Shown here one piece after another: positions 8,194 to 16,541 of a DNA stretch of 64,000 nt. Position 1 is the first letter of the stretch, and the number at the start of each line of letters is the position of its first letter. The translations under genes and the position numbers were made by a program. Origin of the DNA: Fimenecus sp964540535 (GTDB lineage Bacteria; Bacillota; Clostridia; Oscillospirales; Acutalibacteraceae); assembly GCA_964540535.1 (NCBI GenBank), contig CAZIMO010000004.1:1-64000 (forward strand), read 5' to 3'. A model generated the notes under the pieces. The model did no database searches. It was given only the letters and a program-made list of their open reading frames with translations, and was not told where the DNA came from.

Positions 8194-9693
8194 ATGATCG
8201 CAATTTATGCTCGACAATCGGTAGAAAAAGAGGATAGCATTTCAATCGAATCGCAGATTGAAATGTGTACCTACGAGGCAAGAGGTGAGGCATTTTTAAT
8301 ATACAAGGACAAAGGATTCAGCGGTAAAAATACAAATCGTCCTGAGTTTCAGCGAATGATGCAGGACATAAAAACAGGGCGAAAAGGAATTACAAAGGTC
8401 ATTGTTTACAAGCTTGACCGTATCAGCAGAAGTATTCTTGATTTTTCAAATATGATGGATACTTTCGGTAAGCTTGGTGTTGAATTTTCATCAGCTACTG
8501 AGAAATTCGATACGAGTACACCTATGGGCAGGGCGATGCTGAATATCTGCATAACATTTGCTCAGCTTGAGCGCGAAACCACACAGCAGAGAGTTAAGGA
8601 CAATTATATCTCACGCAGTCAGAAAGGCTTTTATATGGGCGGACCTGTGCCTGTTGGTTTCAAAAAGGTTGATTTAACCATTGACGGTATCAAGACCTCT
8701 ATGTATGAACAGATACCTGATGAGGTTGAACTCGTAAAAAAGGTTTTTGAAATGTATTCGGATGTAAACTTTTCCAATGAGGATATTGCAAAGACGGTGC
8801 GAAATATGCCTCCCGAATGCAGGCGTCATAGAACTGTCACAAGGGCGAGAATACAGGACTTTATTAAAAATCCAGTATATGTAAAAGCAGATATAAATGT
8901 ATATAATTTTTTCAAATCGAAGGGTGTAAAAATTATCAATCCTCCTGAAGATTTTATCGGTACAAACGGCTGTTATCTTTACACAGGTGAGAAGAATACA
9001 AGAAAGCAAACCGACCTTTCAAATGCGGTTTTGGTTATTGCTCCGCATGAGGGCTTTATTGATTCTGATTTATGGATAAGGTGCAGAGAACGAGCCTTAG
9101 ACCAACAGCAGATAAAGCGTAATCCCAAAGCAAAAAACACCTGGCTAGCCGGACTTGTGAAGTGTGGCAACTGTGGTTACGCACTTGTTCGAAAAAACTA
9201 TGTTAAGAAAAGTATCAGTTACTTTCTCTGCTCTCACAAAATGAATGATAATCTGTGCTGTGGGTGTGGAACAATTCACGCAGACGAATTTGAACAGTTT
9301 ATATTGCAGAAAATCAAGGAAAAACTGGCTGATTTTAAGGAGTTTGAAGTTGCAGGTGCTGCTGCCAGCAATCCTAAAATAGAGGAGTTTAAGGCACGGC
9401 AAATTGCAATAGATAACGAAATTAACGAAACAGTTAAAAATGTTGCAGGTGCAAACGAAATCGTTATGGCATATATCAATGAAAATGTTGAAAGGCTCCA
9501 CAGTGAAAAACTGCAATTACAGGCAGAAATTCAAAGACTTAGCGAAAACAGATATTCGGCAAACGAAAAGATAATCTGTGATTTTGACAAATTCGATGAA
9601 CTGCCATTTGAGAGAAAGCGAGAGCTTGCAAATGCAGTAATCAAAAAAATCTATGCAACAAGTGATAAAATTGACATCATTTGGAACATATAA
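8194..9693 (+). CDS. Large serine recombinase (integrase of the island)
   Basis: A 499-residue site-specific recombinase. The resolvase domain starts IYARQS with the catalytic Ser9. It continues through KVIVYKLDRISRS and the helix with FAQLERETT. A recombinase domain follows (about 170-300), then a zinc ribbon (KCGNCGY ... CSHK ... CCGCG, about 322-357) and a C-terminal coiled-coil segment with basic ends. This is the full large-serine-integrase layout. It is the last gene before the chromosomal cotJ operon, so it most likely inserted the island. The matching attachment sites cannot be delimited without a comparison genome. Confidence 0.95.
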   Translation: MIAIYARQSVEKEDSISIESQIEMCTYEARGEAFLIYKDKGFSGKNTNRPEFQRMMQDIKTGRKGITKVIVYKLDRISRSILDFSNMMDTFGKLGVEFSSATEKFDTSTPMGRAMLNICITFAQLERETTQQRVKDNYISRSQKGFYMGGPVPVGFKKVDLTIDGIKTSMYEQIPDEVELVKKVFEMYSDVNFSNEDIAKTVRNMPPECRRHRTVTRARIQDFIKNPVYVKADINVYNFFKSKGVKIINPPEDFIGTNGCYLYTGEKNTRKQTDLSNAVLVIAPHEGFIDSDLWIRCRERALDQQQIKRNPKAKNTWLAGLVKCGNCGYALVRKNYVKKSISYFLCSHKMNDNLCCGCGTIHADEFEQFILQKIKEKLADFKEFEVAGAAASNPKIEEFKARQIAIDNEINETVKNVAGANEIVMAYINENVERLHSEKLQLQAEIQRLSENRYSANEKIICDFDKFDELPFERKRELANAVIKKIYATSDKIDIIWNI

Positions 9694-9701
9694 ACAAAAA
9701 A

Positions 9702-9728
9702 TCGGTGCAGGAGTACACCTTGCACCGA
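9702..9728. terminator. Bidirectional terminator between recombinase and cotJC
   Basis: TCGGTGCA and TGCACCGA form a stem, with A-rich DNA before it and T-rich DNA after it. The neighbouring genes are convergent, so it can stop both transcripts. Confidence 0.7.
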
Positions 9729-9731
9729 GAT

Positions 9732-10289
9732 TTAAGCAAAAAGTTTACAAGATTGCGGTAGAGTATCGCCGAATCTTTGATAATGCACTATCTCACGCTG
9801 ACGAAGGAATTTAATCGGATCGCGCACATCAGGATCGTCAACAAGACGAAGAATATTATCATAAGTTGTTCTCGCTTTTTGCTCTGCTGCTAGATCTTCG
9901 TGTAAATCGGTTATTACATCGCCTTTTGACTGAATATATGCGGCAGTGAAAGGCACACTGCTTGCTGCTAATGGATAAATTCCTGTTGTATGGTCTACAA
10001 AATACTTATCAAATCCGCTTTTTTTAATCTCATCAATTGTAAGATTGCGAGTGAGCTGATAAACAATTGCACCAACCATCTCTAAATGATTTAATTCTTC
10101 AGTTGCTATATCCGTAAGAAGTCCTTTAAGTTCGGGATAAGGCATAGAGTATCTCTGTGAAAAATATCGCAATGATGCTGCAAGCTCGCCGTCGGGACCT
10201 CCGAATTGAGAAATAATTATTTGCGCGAATTTTGGGTTAGGATTTTTAATATTTACAGGATACTGTAATTTTTTTTCATATTGAAACAT
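9732..10289 (-). CDS. cotJC: Spore coat protein CotJC (manganese-catalase fold)
   Basis: A 185-residue member of the CotJC/Mn-catalase family, incorporated into the spore coat. The ferritin-like helices carry metal-ligand type residues: GGPDGELAASLRYFSQR, the ATEELNHLEMVG helix, and EDLAAEQKA. The final REIVHYQRFGD is typical. ATG 10289 is used rather than the TTG at 10295: it overlaps the cotJB stop by one base (TAATG), indicating coupled translation. It is the last gene of cotJABC and is expected to be expressed in the mother cell. Confidence 0.95.
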   Translation of the reverse strand: MFQYEKKLQYPVNIKNPNPKFAQIIISQFGGPDGELAASLRYFSQRYSMPYPELKGLLTDIATEELNHLEMVGAIVYQLTRNLTIDEIKKSGFDKYFVDHTTGIYPLAASSVPFTAAYIQSKGDVITDLHEDLAAEQKARTTYDNILRLVDDPDVRDPIKFLRQREIVHYQRFGDTLPQSCKLFA

Positions 10290-10537
10290 TAGCAATCACA
10301 CTCCATATATTCCCATGGCCAAGGATTTTTTACCCAAGCCTTACCACTGCCTGCTTTATAATTTAAAGGTCCATAGCACTCGTCAAATTCTGCTCTTAAC
10401 TCCTCTGCTCTTTTCACATATTTATTTTTCATTTCCAATGCTTTTTCGTCGCAAGGATGTGTGTCCATATATATATGAAGTTCCCAAGCCGCAAACTCTA
10501 CAGCAGAAATCTCACGCAAAAGTTTACATTTATCCAC
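10289..10537 (-). CDS. cotJB: Spore coat protein CotJB
   Basis: An 82-residue CotJB protein with the family pattern LLREISAVEFAAWELHIYMD followed by THP and ending in NPWPWE. The longer frame from ATG 10552 contains the ribosome site itself: GGAGG lies 8 bases upstream of the GTG at 10537. GTG then gives the normal family N-terminus (Met-Asp-Lys-Cys-Lys-Leu-Leu). It overlaps the end of cotJA by 8 bases. It works with CotJA and CotJC in coat assembly. Confidence 0.93.
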   Translation of the reverse strand: MDKCKLLREISAVEFAAWELHIYMDTHPCDEKALEMKNKYVKRAEELRAEFDECYGPLNYKAGSGKAWVKNPWPWEYMECDC

Positions 10538-10718
10538 AACATTTACCTCCATAGAATTTTTTATCTAATATAGGAAAAAGTGTTCCATTACAAAGTGCTT
10601 CTTCGCTTGTATATGTTACCAAATCTGTCTGAAACGGCACATAAGCCATTGCTACTACTGTATCACATGGAAGATGTGGCATATCTGTGCAAAGGCAATC
10701 ACATTCAAATTGTTCCAT
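10530..10718 (-). CDS. cotJA: Spore coat-associated protein CotJA
   Basis: A 62-residue protein with the CotJA core (AMAYVPFQ ... YTSEEALCNGTLFPIL) and cysteine-rich ends. The start is ATG 10718, preceded by AAAAGGAG; the longer frame from 10781 adds a stretch not found in the family. It is the first gene of cotJABC. The promoter was not pinned down, though sporulation (sigma-E or sigma-K) control is known for this operon in Bacillus. Confidence 0.93.
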   Translation of the reverse strand: MEQFECDCLCTDMPHLPCDTVVAMAYVPFQTDLVTYTSEEALCNGTLFPILDKKFYGGKCCG

Positions 10719-10794
10719 TTGTTTTTCTCCTTTTTTCAGAATTGTGAATATCACTGTTACATCATATTCTAATTCGGACAAAATGTTATTTTTA

Positions 10795-10823
10795 TTGAAA
10801 AAAGTTTTTTATAGTGTTACAAT
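10795..10823 (+). promoter_or_regulatory. Sigma-A type promoter
   Basis: TTGAAA (10795-10800), a 17-base spacer and TACAAT (10818-10823), directly upstream of the AAGGAG ribosome site of the next gene. Confidence 0.7.
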
Positions 10824-10844
10824 TAAATTAAAGGAGTGCAAATT

Positions 10845-11420
10845 ATGGAAAATTTCAGTGAAAAACTCAAAAAATTCTTTTCAAGTGAAGAATCATTGCA
10901 AAGAATTCCTATATATTTATTTTTGATATGCGTTTTGTTCGCTGCACTGTTTTTTAGATTGGGTAAAACAAATCTTTATTTAAAAGAAATTGCAGCAAAC
11001 GGTACTAATGTTATTGAAGTTGAAACAAAAGATAATGATAATGATTATGAAAGCGTAGTGGATGTTTATATTGACGGAACTACTAAAACGTTCGCTGATT
11101 ATGTACCTGTATTTGATGAGATTACTAAAGATGAACCAACTACACAGCAATCTACCGAAACTACAACAAAGGCTAAGGAAACTACCTCAAAAGATAAATC
11201 AACAACTCAAACAAAGCCACAGACAACAGCTAATAATAATATATCGGGCAAAACTACTTATATATTGAATATAAACAGCAAAAAAATACACTTACCGAGC
11301 TGTTCCTTTGTTGGCAGAACTAAAGATGAGAACAAAAAGACTGTTCAGCTTACCGCAGAAGAGCTTCAAGAATATTTGAATAACGGATACACATTTTGTA
11401 AAACCTGTTGTAAAGATTAG
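10845..11420 (+). CDS. Membrane-anchored protein with Thr-rich linker and Cys-containing C-terminal domain
   Basis: A 191-residue protein of unknown function. It has a short cytoplasmic N-terminus, one membrane helix (about 20-38, IPIYLFLICVLFAALFF), a small extracellular region, and a Thr/Lys/Gln-rich unstructured linker. The C-terminal module (YILNINSKKIHLPSC ... GYTFCKTCC) resembles the small domain found at the end of many secreted Firmicute nucleases and lipoproteins, which is related to the Ada metal-binding fold. ATG 10845 is preceded by AAGGAG. It stands alone behind its own promoter; read-through could reach the deo genes. Confidence 0.6.
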   Translation: MENFSEKLKKFFSSEESLQRIPIYLFLICVLFAALFFRLGKTNLYLKEIAANGTNVIEVETKDNDNDYESVVDVYIDGTTKTFADYVPVFDEITKDEPTTQQSTETTTKAKETTSKDKSTTQTKPQTTANNNISGKTTYILNINSKKIHLPSCSFVGRTKDENKKTVQLTAEELQEYLNNGYTFCKTCCKD

Positions 11421-11428
11421 TTTAGATT

Positions 11429-11509
11429 ATGATGAAAGGAACGCAGCCGTACATAAAAAGCTGTTTTGGCTCTTTGTGTAAACGATGTATCGCGTGGAGA
11501 TTTAAAATG
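11429..11509 (+). repeat. Dispersed leader element, copy 1 (before deoC)
   Basis: Contains ATGAAAGGAACG and CATAAAAAGCTGTTT, then a downstream half (CTTTGTG) that pairs with CATAAA..AG. It is one of three copies in the window (13717-13785; 60068-60152, minus). It encodes MKGTQPYIKSCFGS then LCKRCIAWRF in one frame, which here runs directly into deoC in phase. Confidence 0.7.
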
Positions 11510-12172
11510 AAAATTCAAGAAATTTTAACAAAGGTTGACCACACATTACTTTCTCAAAATGCAACTTGGGAAGAAATTAAAAATATTTGTGACGACGGTA
11601 TGGAATACAAAACCGCATCGGTTTGTATTCCTGCATCATATGTTGAGAAAGCAAAAAAATATGTTGGGGAAGAATTGAAGATTTGTACAGTAATAGGTTT
11701 TCCGAACGGTTACAGCACAACTGCCGTTAAAGTATTTGAAACCGCAGATGCTATTAAAAACGGTGCTGACGAAATTGATATGGTAATCAATGTAGGTTGG
11801 CTGAAAGATAAAGAATACGATAAAATTCTTGATGAAATAAACCGAATAAAATATGCTTGCAACGGTAAAACATTAAAGGTAATTATTGAAGCCTGCTTAC
11901 TGACTAATGAAGAAAAAATCAAGATATGTGAAATTGTCAGCAATTCAAAAGCAGATTATATTAAAACTTCAACAGGATTTTCAACCGGCGGTGCAACAAA
12001 AGCGGACATTGAACTTTTTGCAAAGCATATATCTAACGGTAAAAAAATTAAAGCAGCAGGCGGAATTTCTTCAATTCAAGATGCGGAAGATTTTATAAAG
12101 CTCGGTGCTTCAAGGCTTGGCACAAGCAGAATCGTTAAAATTGTTAAAAACGGGCAAGGTAGTGGTTTTTGA
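11507..12172 (+). CDS. deoC: Deoxyribose-phosphate aldolase
   Basis: A class I aldolase cleaving 2-deoxyribose 5-phosphate to acetaldehyde and glyceraldehyde 3-phosphate, the last step of deoxynucleoside catabolism. It has 221 residues, normal length. The Schiff-base lysine is K153 in YIKTSTGFSTGGAT, and K182 in KAAGGISS is the second active-site lysine. EIDMVINVGWLK supplies D91. ATG 11507 follows GGAG. The frame also extends upstream through the leader element in phase, but that part is not aldolase. It is the first gene of deoC-deoB-cdd-pdp and overlaps deoB (TGATG). Confidence 0.96.
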   Translation: MKIQEILTKVDHTLLSQNATWEEIKNICDDGMEYKTASVCIPASYVEKAKKYVGEELKICTVIGFPNGYSTTAVKVFETADAIKNGADEIDMVINVGWLKDKEYDKILDEINRIKYACNGKTLKVIIEACLLTNEEKIKICEIVSNSKADYIKTSTGFSTGGATKADIELFAKHISNGKKIKAAGGISSIQDAEDFIKLGASRLGTSRIVKIVKNGQGSGF

Positions 12173-13287
12173 TGGGATATAAACGCATATTTTTAATTGT
12201 GCTTGACAGCTTTGGCATCGGAAATGCTCCCGATGCAGAAAATTTTGGAGATTTAGGTGCAAATACACTGGGCAGTATATCAAAATCCAATAAATTCAGC
12301 ATACCAAATCTTAAAATGCTCGGTCTTTGCAATATTGACGGTGTTAAACTTGAAAATTATGACTCCCCTGTCGGACAATTCGGTGCATTACAGGAATTAT
12401 CAGCAGGTAAAGATACAACAACAGGACATTTTGAAATTGCAGGTATTGTATCGCACAAACCTATGCCCACCTACCCTAACGGTTTTCCCTATGAAATAAT
12501 AAATGAATTTGAAAAGCAGACGGGCTACGGAGTCCTTTGCAATAAAACTTATTCCGGAACGCAGGTAATTACCGATTACGGTGAAGAACATATTAAAACA
12601 GGTAAGCTTATAGTTTACACTTCAGCTGACAGTGTTTTTCAGGTTGCGGCACATACTGACATTGTACCGTTGGAAAAGCTTTATGAATACTGCAAAATTG
12701 CGAGAAGAATACTTGTCGGTGAACACGCTGTTGGCAGGGTTATTGCAAGACCGTTCACAGGCACTTATCCTTTTGTGAGAACTGCTGACAGACGCGATTT
12801 TTCGGTTGAACCTCCGAAAGAAACTATGCTTGATATTTTAAAACATAAAAAATACGATGTAATTTCAATCGGTAAAATATCTGATATTTTTGCTCAACGC
12901 GGAATTACCGCAAAATATCTTTCACACTCAAATAATGAGGGAATGAATAAGACTTTAGAATTGTTGAATAAAGATTTTAACGGTATATGCTTTACTAATC
13001 TTGTTGATTTTGATATGAAATTCGGTCACAGACGGGATATTGACGGATATGCCTACGCAATAAGTGAATTTGATAAATGGCTCGGTACATTTATAACTAA
13101 TATGCAAGAAAATGATTTGCTTATAATTACTGCCGACCACGGTTGTGACCCTGCGTATAAAGGCACAGATCATACGAGAGAGCAGGTTCCGCTTATTATG
13201 TATTCGAAAGATATTATATCTGAAAACCTTGGCATAATTAAGGGTTATAATTATATCAGCAAAACCGTATTGAATAATTTCGTTTAA
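12172..13287 (+). CDS. deoB: Phosphopentomutase
   Basis: Interconverts (deoxy)ribose 1-phosphate and 5-phosphate, linking nucleoside phosphorolysis to DeoC. It has 371 residues of the alkaline-phosphatase superfamily: metal site LDSFGIGNAPDA at the N-terminus, the phospho-threonine region KDTTTGHFEIAG, and the C-terminal TADHGCDP...GTDHTREQVP metal-binding block. ATG 12172 overlaps the deoC stop, so the two are translationally coupled. Nine bases separate it from cdd. Confidence 0.97.
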   Translation: MGYKRIFLIVLDSFGIGNAPDAENFGDLGANTLGSISKSNKFSIPNLKMLGLCNIDGVKLENYDSPVGQFGALQELSAGKDTTTGHFEIAGIVSHKPMPTYPNGFPYEIINEFEKQTGYGVLCNKTYSGTQVITDYGEEHIKTGKLIVYTSADSVFQVAAHTDIVPLEKLYEYCKIARRILVGEHAVGRVIARPFTGTYPFVRTADRRDFSVEPPKETMLDILKHKKYDVISIGKISDIFAQRGITAKYLSHSNNEGMNKTLELLNKDFNGICFTNLVDFDMKFGHRRDIDGYAYAISEFDKWLGTFITNMQENDLLIITADHGCDPAYKGTDHTREQVPLIMYSKDIISENLGIIKGYNYISKTVLNNFV

Positions 13288-13296
13288 GGTGATTTA

Positions 13297-13707
13297 ATGG
13301 ATAAAAAATATATTTTTAATCTTGCAAAGGAAGCTATGGAAAATTCTTATGCACCATACTCTGAATACAATGTCGGTGCTGTATTAGTTACAAAAAGCGA
13401 TAAAATCTTCAAAGGCTGTAATATTGAGAATGCGTCATATTCCGTAACCTGTTGCGCTGAAAGAACTGCACTGTTTTCCGCTGTTGCAAACGGAGAAAAA
13501 GAGTTTGAGGCAATAATGGTTGTTGGCGGTAAGAACGGTAAAATCACTGATTATGCAATGCCTTGCGGGGTGTGCCGACAAGCATTAGCAGAATTTTGCG
13601 ATGCTGATTTCAAGGTTTATGTGGGAAAAAGCGAAACTGATATAAAGACATTCACTTTAGAAGAGCTTCTCCCTTGTTCATTTAATAAAGAAAAATTTGC
13701 TGAGTAA
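13297..13707 (+). CDS. cdd: Cytidine deaminase
   Basis: Deaminates cytidine and deoxycytidine to uridine and deoxyuridine, feeding the phosphorylase encoded next. It has 136 residues, the homotetrameric class. The zinc ligands are C53 with catalytic E55 (CAERTA) and C90/C93 (PCGVCRQ). GCNIENASYS is the substrate-binding block. It lies in the deo operon behind deoB. Confidence 0.97.
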   Translation: MDKKYIFNLAKEAMENSYAPYSEYNVGAVLVTKSDKIFKGCNIENASYSVTCCAERTALFSAVANGEKEFEAIMVVGGKNGKITDYAMPCGVCRQALAEFCDADFKVYVGKSETDIKTFTLEELLPCSFNKEKFAE

Positions 13708-13716
13708 CGTAAAAAT

Positions 13717-13785
13717 ACGATGAAAGGAATGGTATCGTTCATAAAGAGCTGTTTTTAAACTGCTCTTTATGCGAATATTAGTATG
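13717..13785 (+). repeat. Dispersed leader element, copy 2 (before pdp)
   Basis: ATGAAAGGAATG, then CATAAAGAGC paired perfectly with GCTCTTTATG (10 bp). Relative to the other copies the stem shows compensating changes. The short frame reads MKGMVSFIKSCF and then stops at TAA (13756), so the peptide part is truncated here. It ends at the pdp start codon. The hairpin has no T-run, so it is not a standard terminator. Confidence 0.65.
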
Positions 13786-15072
13786 AGAATTTACGATATT
13801 ATTGAGAAAAAACGCGACGGACAAAAGCTCACAAAAGAAGAAATTGACTTTTTTGTGCAGAAATATACGATTGGTGAAATTGAAGATTATCAAGCTTCGG
13901 CACTTCTTATGGCTATTTTTATAAACGGAATGGATGAGGAAGAAACAATAAATCTTACCGAAAGTATGGCAAAGTCAGGCGATGCTCTTGACTTATCATC
14001 TATTGACGGAATTACGGCTGATAAACATTCAACAGGCGGAGTCGGCGATAAAACATCGTTAGTTGTTGCTCCGATTTGTGCATCGCTCGGCATTAAAATG
14101 GCTAAAATGAGCGGTCGAGGACTTGGACACACAGGCGGAACAGTTGATAAGCTTGAAAGTATCAACGGATTTAATGTTTCAATGGATATTAATAATTTTT
14201 TTAAACAAGTAAACAATATAGGCATTGCAATTATCGGTCAAACAGGTAATCTTGCACCTGCCGACAAAAAAATATATGCTTTGCGTGATGTCACTGCGAC
14301 TGTTGACAATATTTCTCTAATCGCATCGAGTATTATGAGCAAAAAAATCGCCGCAGGCGCAAAAAATATTGTATTAGATGTAAAATGCGGTAACGGAGCT
14401 TTTATGAAAGATGAAAAGTCCGCAGTTAGGCTTGCAGAGTTGATGGTAAAAATCGGCAAAAATTTCGGAAGAAATATAGCGGCAGTTATTACTGATATGA
14501 ATATTCCTCTCGGCTCCAACATTGGTAATGTACTTGAAATACAAGAAGTTATTCAAATTCTTGAAAACAAAGGCGATATGCAGTTGCGTGAGCTTTGTCT
14601 TGTGCTTTCGGCAACAATTTTAAGTATTTCTTATAGCATTGACTATGAAGATGCATATAAAAAAGCTGAAAAAGCGTTAAAAGACGGCTCTGCGCTTAAA
14701 AAGTTCAAGGAATTTATTAAAGCTCAAGGCGGAAATTTAGATATGCTTAATTTGCCAAGTTATGAAAAATCACTTGAAATTAAAGCTGAAAAAGACGGAT
14801 ATATTCAAAATATGAATTCAAGAATCATCGGTGAAAGCGCTGTATTACTCGGTGCCGGCCGTGAAAAGAAAAATGACACTATTGATTACAGTGCAGGAAT
14901 AGTTTTAAAGAAAAAGACTTATGAAGTGGTTTCGGTTGGCGATACTGTTGCAGTGCTTTATGCTCAAACCGATGAAAAGCTTAAAAACGCAGAAAAACTT
15001 TTCAAAACTTCATTTACAATCGGTTCTGAAAAGCCTAAAAATATGCCGTTGATTTATAAGACAATAAGATAA
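13783..15072 (+). CDS. pdp: Pyrimidine-nucleoside phosphorylase
   Basis: Phosphorolyses uridine and thymidine-type nucleosides to base plus (deoxy)ribose 1-phosphate. It has 429 residues of the thymidine/pyrimidine phosphorylase family, with the signature KHSTGGVGDKTSL at 81-93, the nearby MSGRGLGHTGGT, and a C-terminal alpha/beta domain. Its product feeds DeoB, so the whole operon is one pathway. The nucleoside importer at 25974-30950 is the likely supplier. No clear Shine-Dalgarno precedes the ATG; the leader hairpin occupies that place, which hints at special control of initiation. Confidence 0.95.
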   Translation: MRIYDIIEKKRDGQKLTKEEIDFFVQKYTIGEIEDYQASALLMAIFINGMDEEETINLTESMAKSGDALDLSSIDGITADKHSTGGVGDKTSLVVAPICASLGIKMAKMSGRGLGHTGGTVDKLESINGFNVSMDINNFFKQVNNIGIAIIGQTGNLAPADKKIYALRDVTATVDNISLIASSIMSKKIAAGAKNIVLDVKCGNGAFMKDEKSAVRLAELMVKIGKNFGRNIAAVITDMNIPLGSNIGNVLEIQEVIQILENKGDMQLRELCLVLSATILSISYSIDYEDAYKKAEKALKDGSALKKFKEFIKAQGGNLDMLNLPSYEKSLEIKAEKDGYIQNMNSRIIGESAVLLGAGREKKNDTIDYSAGIVLKKKTYEVVSVGDTVAVLYAQTDEKLKNAEKLFKTSFTIGSEKPKNMPLIYKTIR

Positions 15073-15075
15073 ATT

Positions 15076-15107
15076 AAAGGAAAGATATGAATTTCATACC
15101 TTTCCTT
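15076..15107. terminator. Bidirectional terminator after pdp and bioY
   Basis: AAAGGAAAG ... CTTTCCTTT with an inner TATGA/TCATA stem, followed by TTTT. The convergent genes pdp and bioY share it. Confidence 0.85.
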
Positions 15108-15117
15108 TTTTACTAAT

Positions 15118-15675
15118 TTATTGAATTTTATTTGTAAGCGGTCTGATTTTATATGCAACCAAAGATACTAACAGTGCCGACACTATTTCTTTCGGTAAGA
15201 ACGGTAAAAAGACTGTTTGAATAAACCAAATTGCCGAACGACCGCCATTATTATAGACATTTGTTATAAATGCAAAATACGGTACGCCGATTATGTATAT
15301 AACTGCAACTCCTAACAAAGCAATCAACAAATATTGCCAATAAGTCTTTTTTCTAAGCTTTTCAGTTACTACGCTTATTACCATTGCCGCCGCAATAAAG
15401 CCTAAAACAAATCCGAAATTGGGGATTAAAACATATCCTATTCCGCCGCCGCCTGAAAATACCGGCAGTCCGATAAGTCCGATTATCATATAGGTTATTG
15501 TAGCAAGAGATGCTGATTTAAACGGCAGAACAAGTCCCGTAAGCAATACAAATGGAATCTGCAAGGTTATCGGCATCATATTGGGCAAAGGAATTTTAAT
15601 AAATGAGCCTACACAAATCAAGGCACAAAAAAGTGCCGCAAGTGTTAATGTAACAATCGTATTTTTCCTTTTCAT
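15118..15675 (-). CDS. bioY: Biotin ECF transporter substrate-binding subunit
   Basis: The BioY S-component binds biotin in the membrane and imports it with a shared ECF module. It has 185 residues and about six membrane helices. Family blocks are the N-terminal ALFCALICVGSFIKIPLP, IGLIGLPVFSGGGGIGYVL, and FVLGFIAA. ATG 15675 follows GAAAGGTG; the GTG at 15684 overlaps that site. It lies 24 bases downstream of birA, so uptake and attachment of biotin are co-expressed. The ECF energising subunits at 55-59 kb could be partners, but ECF modules are often shared. Confidence 0.95.
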   Translation of the reverse strand: MKRKNTIVTLTLAALFCALICVGSFIKIPLPNMMPITLQIPFVLLTGLVLPFKSASLATITYMIIGLIGLPVFSGGGGIGYVLIPNFGFVLGFIAAAMVISVVTEKLRKKTYWQYLLIALLGVAVIYIIGVPYFAFITNVYNNGGRSAIWFIQTVFLPFLPKEIVSALLVSLVAYKIRPLTNKIQ

Positions 15676-15699
15676 TTCAATCACCTTTCAATGTAATTT

Positions 15700-16467
15700 T
15701 TATATCAATCGCACACTTACATCGCCCGACGAAATTTCTTCAATTTTGCCGTTCTCGTTTTTCACAATCAAATGACACTCATCAGTAATACTTAAAACAG
15801 TAGCTGATTTTAATATATCTCCTGCAATAATACTTATTTTTTTGCCGGTAAGATATGAATATTCTTTATATCTGCTTACAAAATCAATATCATTTCCGTT
15901 ATACATTTCAAAAAATCTGTTAACTACTTCTGAAATCATTTTTTCTTTTATATTTTCTTCAGATTTTTCCGAAAAAACAGCAGTTGCAATATCTTTTATA
16001 TTTTCGGGGAAACCGTTTTCGGGTGCTATAATATTTATACCGATACCGACAACTGCATAATCAAGCATTTTTTGTGCAGTTACTGCACCTTCGGTAAGAA
16101 TACCGCAAACCTTTTTGCCGTCAATGTAAACATCATTGACCCACTTTATTTTCACATCGTGTTTATTATATTTCATAACAGTTTCAGCAACCGAAACAGC
16201 CGCCATAACAGTCAAAAAAAGTGATTTTTCAGCAGTCATTTGTGGGTGCAAAAGCAGTGAAAAGTAAACGCCCGTACCGTTAGGTGAATAAAAGGACCGC
16301 CCTCTGGTGCCTCTTCCGCCTGTTTGAACTTCGGCAATAACAAGTGCATCATCTTTTTCGCCCTGTGAGCCTAATTTTTTCAAATAGTTATTTGTAGAAT
16401 CAAGTTCGGGAAAAATTGTAATATTCAGTTTTTGGTTTAAGTATTGATTAAGTATTTTCTTTTCCAA
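15700..16467 (-). CDS. birA: Biotin--protein ligase, monofunctional
   Basis: Attaches biotin to carboxylase subunits through biotinyl-AMP. Key blocks are GGRGTRGRSFYSPNGTG (adenylate loop, with T where R is common) and KWVNDVYIDGKKVCGIL. It lacks the N-terminal DNA-binding domain of bifunctional BirA, so it should not repress its own operon. The TTG at 16467, with GGCGGTGG upstream, is chosen because the longer frame (from 16494) would begin inside the -10 box. It is transcribed with bioY. Confidence 0.92.
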   Translation of the reverse strand: MEKKILNQYLNQKLNITIFPELDSTNNYLKKLGSQGEKDDALVIAEVQTGGRGTRGRSFYSPNGTGVYFSLLLHPQMTAEKSLFLTVMAAVSVAETVMKYNKHDVKIKWVNDVYIDGKKVCGILTEGAVTAQKMLDYAVVGIGINIIAPENGFPENIKDIATAVFSEKSEENIKEKMISEVVNRFFEMYNGNDIDFVSRYKEYSYLTGKKISIIAGDILKSATVLSITDECHLIVKNENGKIEEISSGDVSVRLI

Positions 16468-16482
16468 ATTACCACCGCCGAC

Positions 16483-16511
16483 ATTATATACCAAAGAAAC
16501 TGCTTTTTCAA
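16483..16511 (-). promoter_or_regulatory. birA-bioY promoter
   Basis: On the minus strand TTGAAA (16506-16511), a 17-base spacer and TATAAT (16483-16488). This implies a short leader and decides the birA start. Confidence 0.8.
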
Positions 16512-16541
16512 GTTAAAAAATATATAAAGGAATTTGAGCAG

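Noticed and set aside
11429..11450. Similarity of AAGGAACGC in the leader element to the end of the glutamine riboswitch
   Set aside because: The paired CGTTCA half and the conserved core are absent, and the other copies lack the match.
16494..16494. Upstream TTG start for birA
   Set aside because: It precedes the expected transcription start, lying at the -10 box.
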